From positions 2,575,001 to 2,639,000 of the forward strand of contig NC_008260.1 in the NCBI RefSeq assembly GCF_000009365.1: 64,000 nucleotides of DNA, in the 5' to 3' direction. Position numbers and translations under genes: made by a program. The notes beneath the pieces are model-generated. The model was given only the letters and a program-made list of their open reading frames with translations, made no database searches and was not told where the DNA came from. This DNA comes from Alcanivorax borkumensis SK2. Its GTDB lineage: Bacteria > Pseudomonadota > Gammaproteobacteria > Pseudomonadales > Alcanivoracaceae. Below, one piece after another: positions 62,787 through 64,000 of this stretch (positions are counted from its first letter, which is position 1; each line of letters opens with the position of its first letter).

Positions 62787-64000
62787 ATGCCGCAGTATCG
62801 CTCCCGCACCACCACCCATGGCCGCAATATGGCTGGCGCCCGTGCCCTGTGGCGCGCCACGGGCATGAAGGACGGGGACTTCGGTAAACCGATTATTGCC
62901 ATCGCCAACTCCTTTACCCAGTTCGTACCGGGGCATGTGCACCTGAAGGACATGGGCCAGCTGGTGGCCGGTGAAGTCGAGAAGGCCGGCGGCATCGCCA
63001 AGGAATTCAATACCATTGCGGTGGATGACGGCATCGCCATGGGCCACGACGGCATGCTCTATTCTTTGCCCAGCCGCGACATCATTGCGGATTCCGTGGA
63101 GTACATGGTTAACGCCCACTGCGCCGACGCCCTTGTCTGCATCTCTAACTGCGACAAGATCACTCCTGGCATGCTGATGGCATCCATGCGCCTGAATATT
63201 CCGGTGATCTTCGTGTCCGGTGGCCCCATGGAAGCGGGCAAAACCAAGCTGGCCGAGGGCAAGCTGGACCTGGTAGACGCCATGGTGATGGCCGCCGATG
63301 ACAGCGTGGACGAAGAAACCCTGAACGAAGTGGAGCGTTCCGCCTGCCCCACCTGCGGCTCGTGCTCCGGCATGTTCACCGCCAATTCCATGAACTGCCT
63401 AACCGAGGCACTGGGCCTGTCGTTGCCCGGTAACGGCTCACTGCTGGCTACCCACGCGGACCGCCGCGAACTGTTCCTGGAAGCGGGCCGGCGCATCGTG
63501 GACGTTACCCGACGCTACTACGAGCAGGACGAAGAGGCCTTGCTGCCGCGCAATATCGCTTCAGTGAAAGCGTTCGAAAACGCCATGAGCTTGGACATCG
63601 CCATGGGCGGCTCCACTAACACCGTGCTGCACTTGCTAGCCGCAGCACTGGAAGGCGAAGTGGACTTCACCATGGAAGACATCGACCGCCTAAGCCGTAA
63701 GGTGCCGTGCTTGTCGAAAGTGGCCCCCGCCACCCAGAAATACCATATGGAAGATGTGCACCGTGCCGGTGGTGTGATGGGCATTCTCGGCGAACTGGAC
63801 CGGGCTGGCCTGCTCAACCGCGACATTCCCATGGTGCACTCGGCCTCTGTGGCCGAAGCCCTGGAGCATTACGACATCATGCGCACCCAGGATGAAGGCG
63901 TGAAAAAGATGTTCACCGCCGGCCCGGCAGGCATCCCCACCCAGACGGCCTTTAGCCAGGAAACGCGCTGGGAAAGCCTGGATGACGACCGCGAAAACGG
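62787..64000 (+). CDS. ilvD: Dihydroxy-acid dehydratase IlvD (partial, runs off window)
   Basis: IlvD dehydrates dihydroxy-isovalerate and -methylvalerate in Val/Ile synthesis with an Fe-S cluster. The first 404 codons are present. It begins [20 protein letters not shown], has [15 protein letters not shown], cluster cysteines in [12 protein letters not shown] and [18 protein letters not shown], and SGGPMEAG. With ilvE in the same window this gives two branched-chain steps. The upstream 245 bases show no other gene. Confidence 0.95.
   Translation, partial: MPQYRSRTTTHGRNMAGARALWRATGMKDGDFGKPIIAIANSFTQFVPGHVHLKDMGQLVAGEVEKAGGIAKEFNTIAVDDGIAMGHDGMLYSLPSRDIIADSVEYMVNAHCADALVCISNCDKITPGMLMASMRLNIPVIFVSGGPMEAGKTKLAEGKLDLVDAMVMAADDSVDEETLNEVERSACPTCGSCSGMFTANSMNCLTEALGLSLPGNGSLLATHADRRELFLEAGRRIVDVTRRYYEQDEEALLPRNIASVKAFENAMSLDIAMGGSTNTVLHLLAAALEGEVDFTMEDIDRLSRKVPCLSKVAPATQKYHMEDVHRAGGVMGILGELDRAGLLNRDIPMVHSASVAEALEHYDIMRTQDEGVKKMFTAGPAGIPTQTAFSQETRWESLDDDREN

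Overview
The window looks like chromosomal DNA of a marine, alkane-degrading gammaproteobacterium, most likely Alcanivorax or a close relative. This rests on a CYP153-type alkane hydroxylase P450, a GSI-beta glutamine synthetase with NtrB/NtrC and GlnE, a heptose/phosphate-rich waa core cluster, and Pseudomonas-like gene pairings (hisB-hisH-hisA-hisF; an osmotolerance-type zinc protease/7TM/ATP-grasp operon). The species assignment is inference. Most of the sequence is housekeeping DNA with compact, often overlapping genes.

Layout. 0.0-2.9 kb: periplasmic proteins, dtd, a proline iminopeptidase, and a lipoprotein gene broken by a frameshift in a T7 tract. 2.9-8.2 kb: nitrogen control, ntrC-ntrB, a DUF4124 protein and glnA, which has a textbook sigma54 promoter and two NtrC enhancer sites. 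8.2-14.7 kb: a TusA-like sulfur carrier beside a PP-loop ATPase, a YejM-like sulfatase-fold membrane protein and a three-gene coupled operon. 14.9-22.7 kb: typA, trmL, secB-grxC-rhodanese, envC-ctp-polysaccharide deacetylase. 22.9-31.9 kb: his genes, a PanZ-like GNAT, a 7TM-DISM histidine kinase, AsmA, mutY and yggX.

32.0-34.9 kb: tRNA-Phe followed by a decayed integrative island. It holds the first 13 codons of a P4-type integrase (one mutated to stop), an IS3-family remnant, the CYP153 gene, and a degenerate second copy of the tRNA 3' end that marks the far boundary. 35.0-48.3 kb: an M48 protease, hldE and a lipopolysaccharide core cluster (O-antigen ligase-like protein, LpxL-like acyltransferase, glycosyltransferases, waaP, waaG, waaC, waaF) unusually rich in kinase folds, including one protein with two kinase-like domains. 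48.3-57.8 kb: ilvE, glnE, a GspE/PilB ATPase, a DUF47-Pit phosphate uptake pair and argA. GlnE here adenylylates GlnA encoded 41 kb away.

57.86-62.54 kb, between argA and ilvD, is the most interesting part. I read it as a relic chromosomal integron. A truncated intI (codon 26 is a stop; the 3' part is lost to an IS3-type remnant) points right. A candidate attI core and a leftward array of small cassettes follow, each ending in an attC-like imperfect palindrome whose TAACAA often supplies the stop codon. The cassettes encode small membrane proteins and a KAP-family P-loop NTPase, an architecture that suggests, without proving, a defence or membrane-stress function. Two decayed copies of the same IS3-type end each interrupt an attC. 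The window ends inside ilvD.
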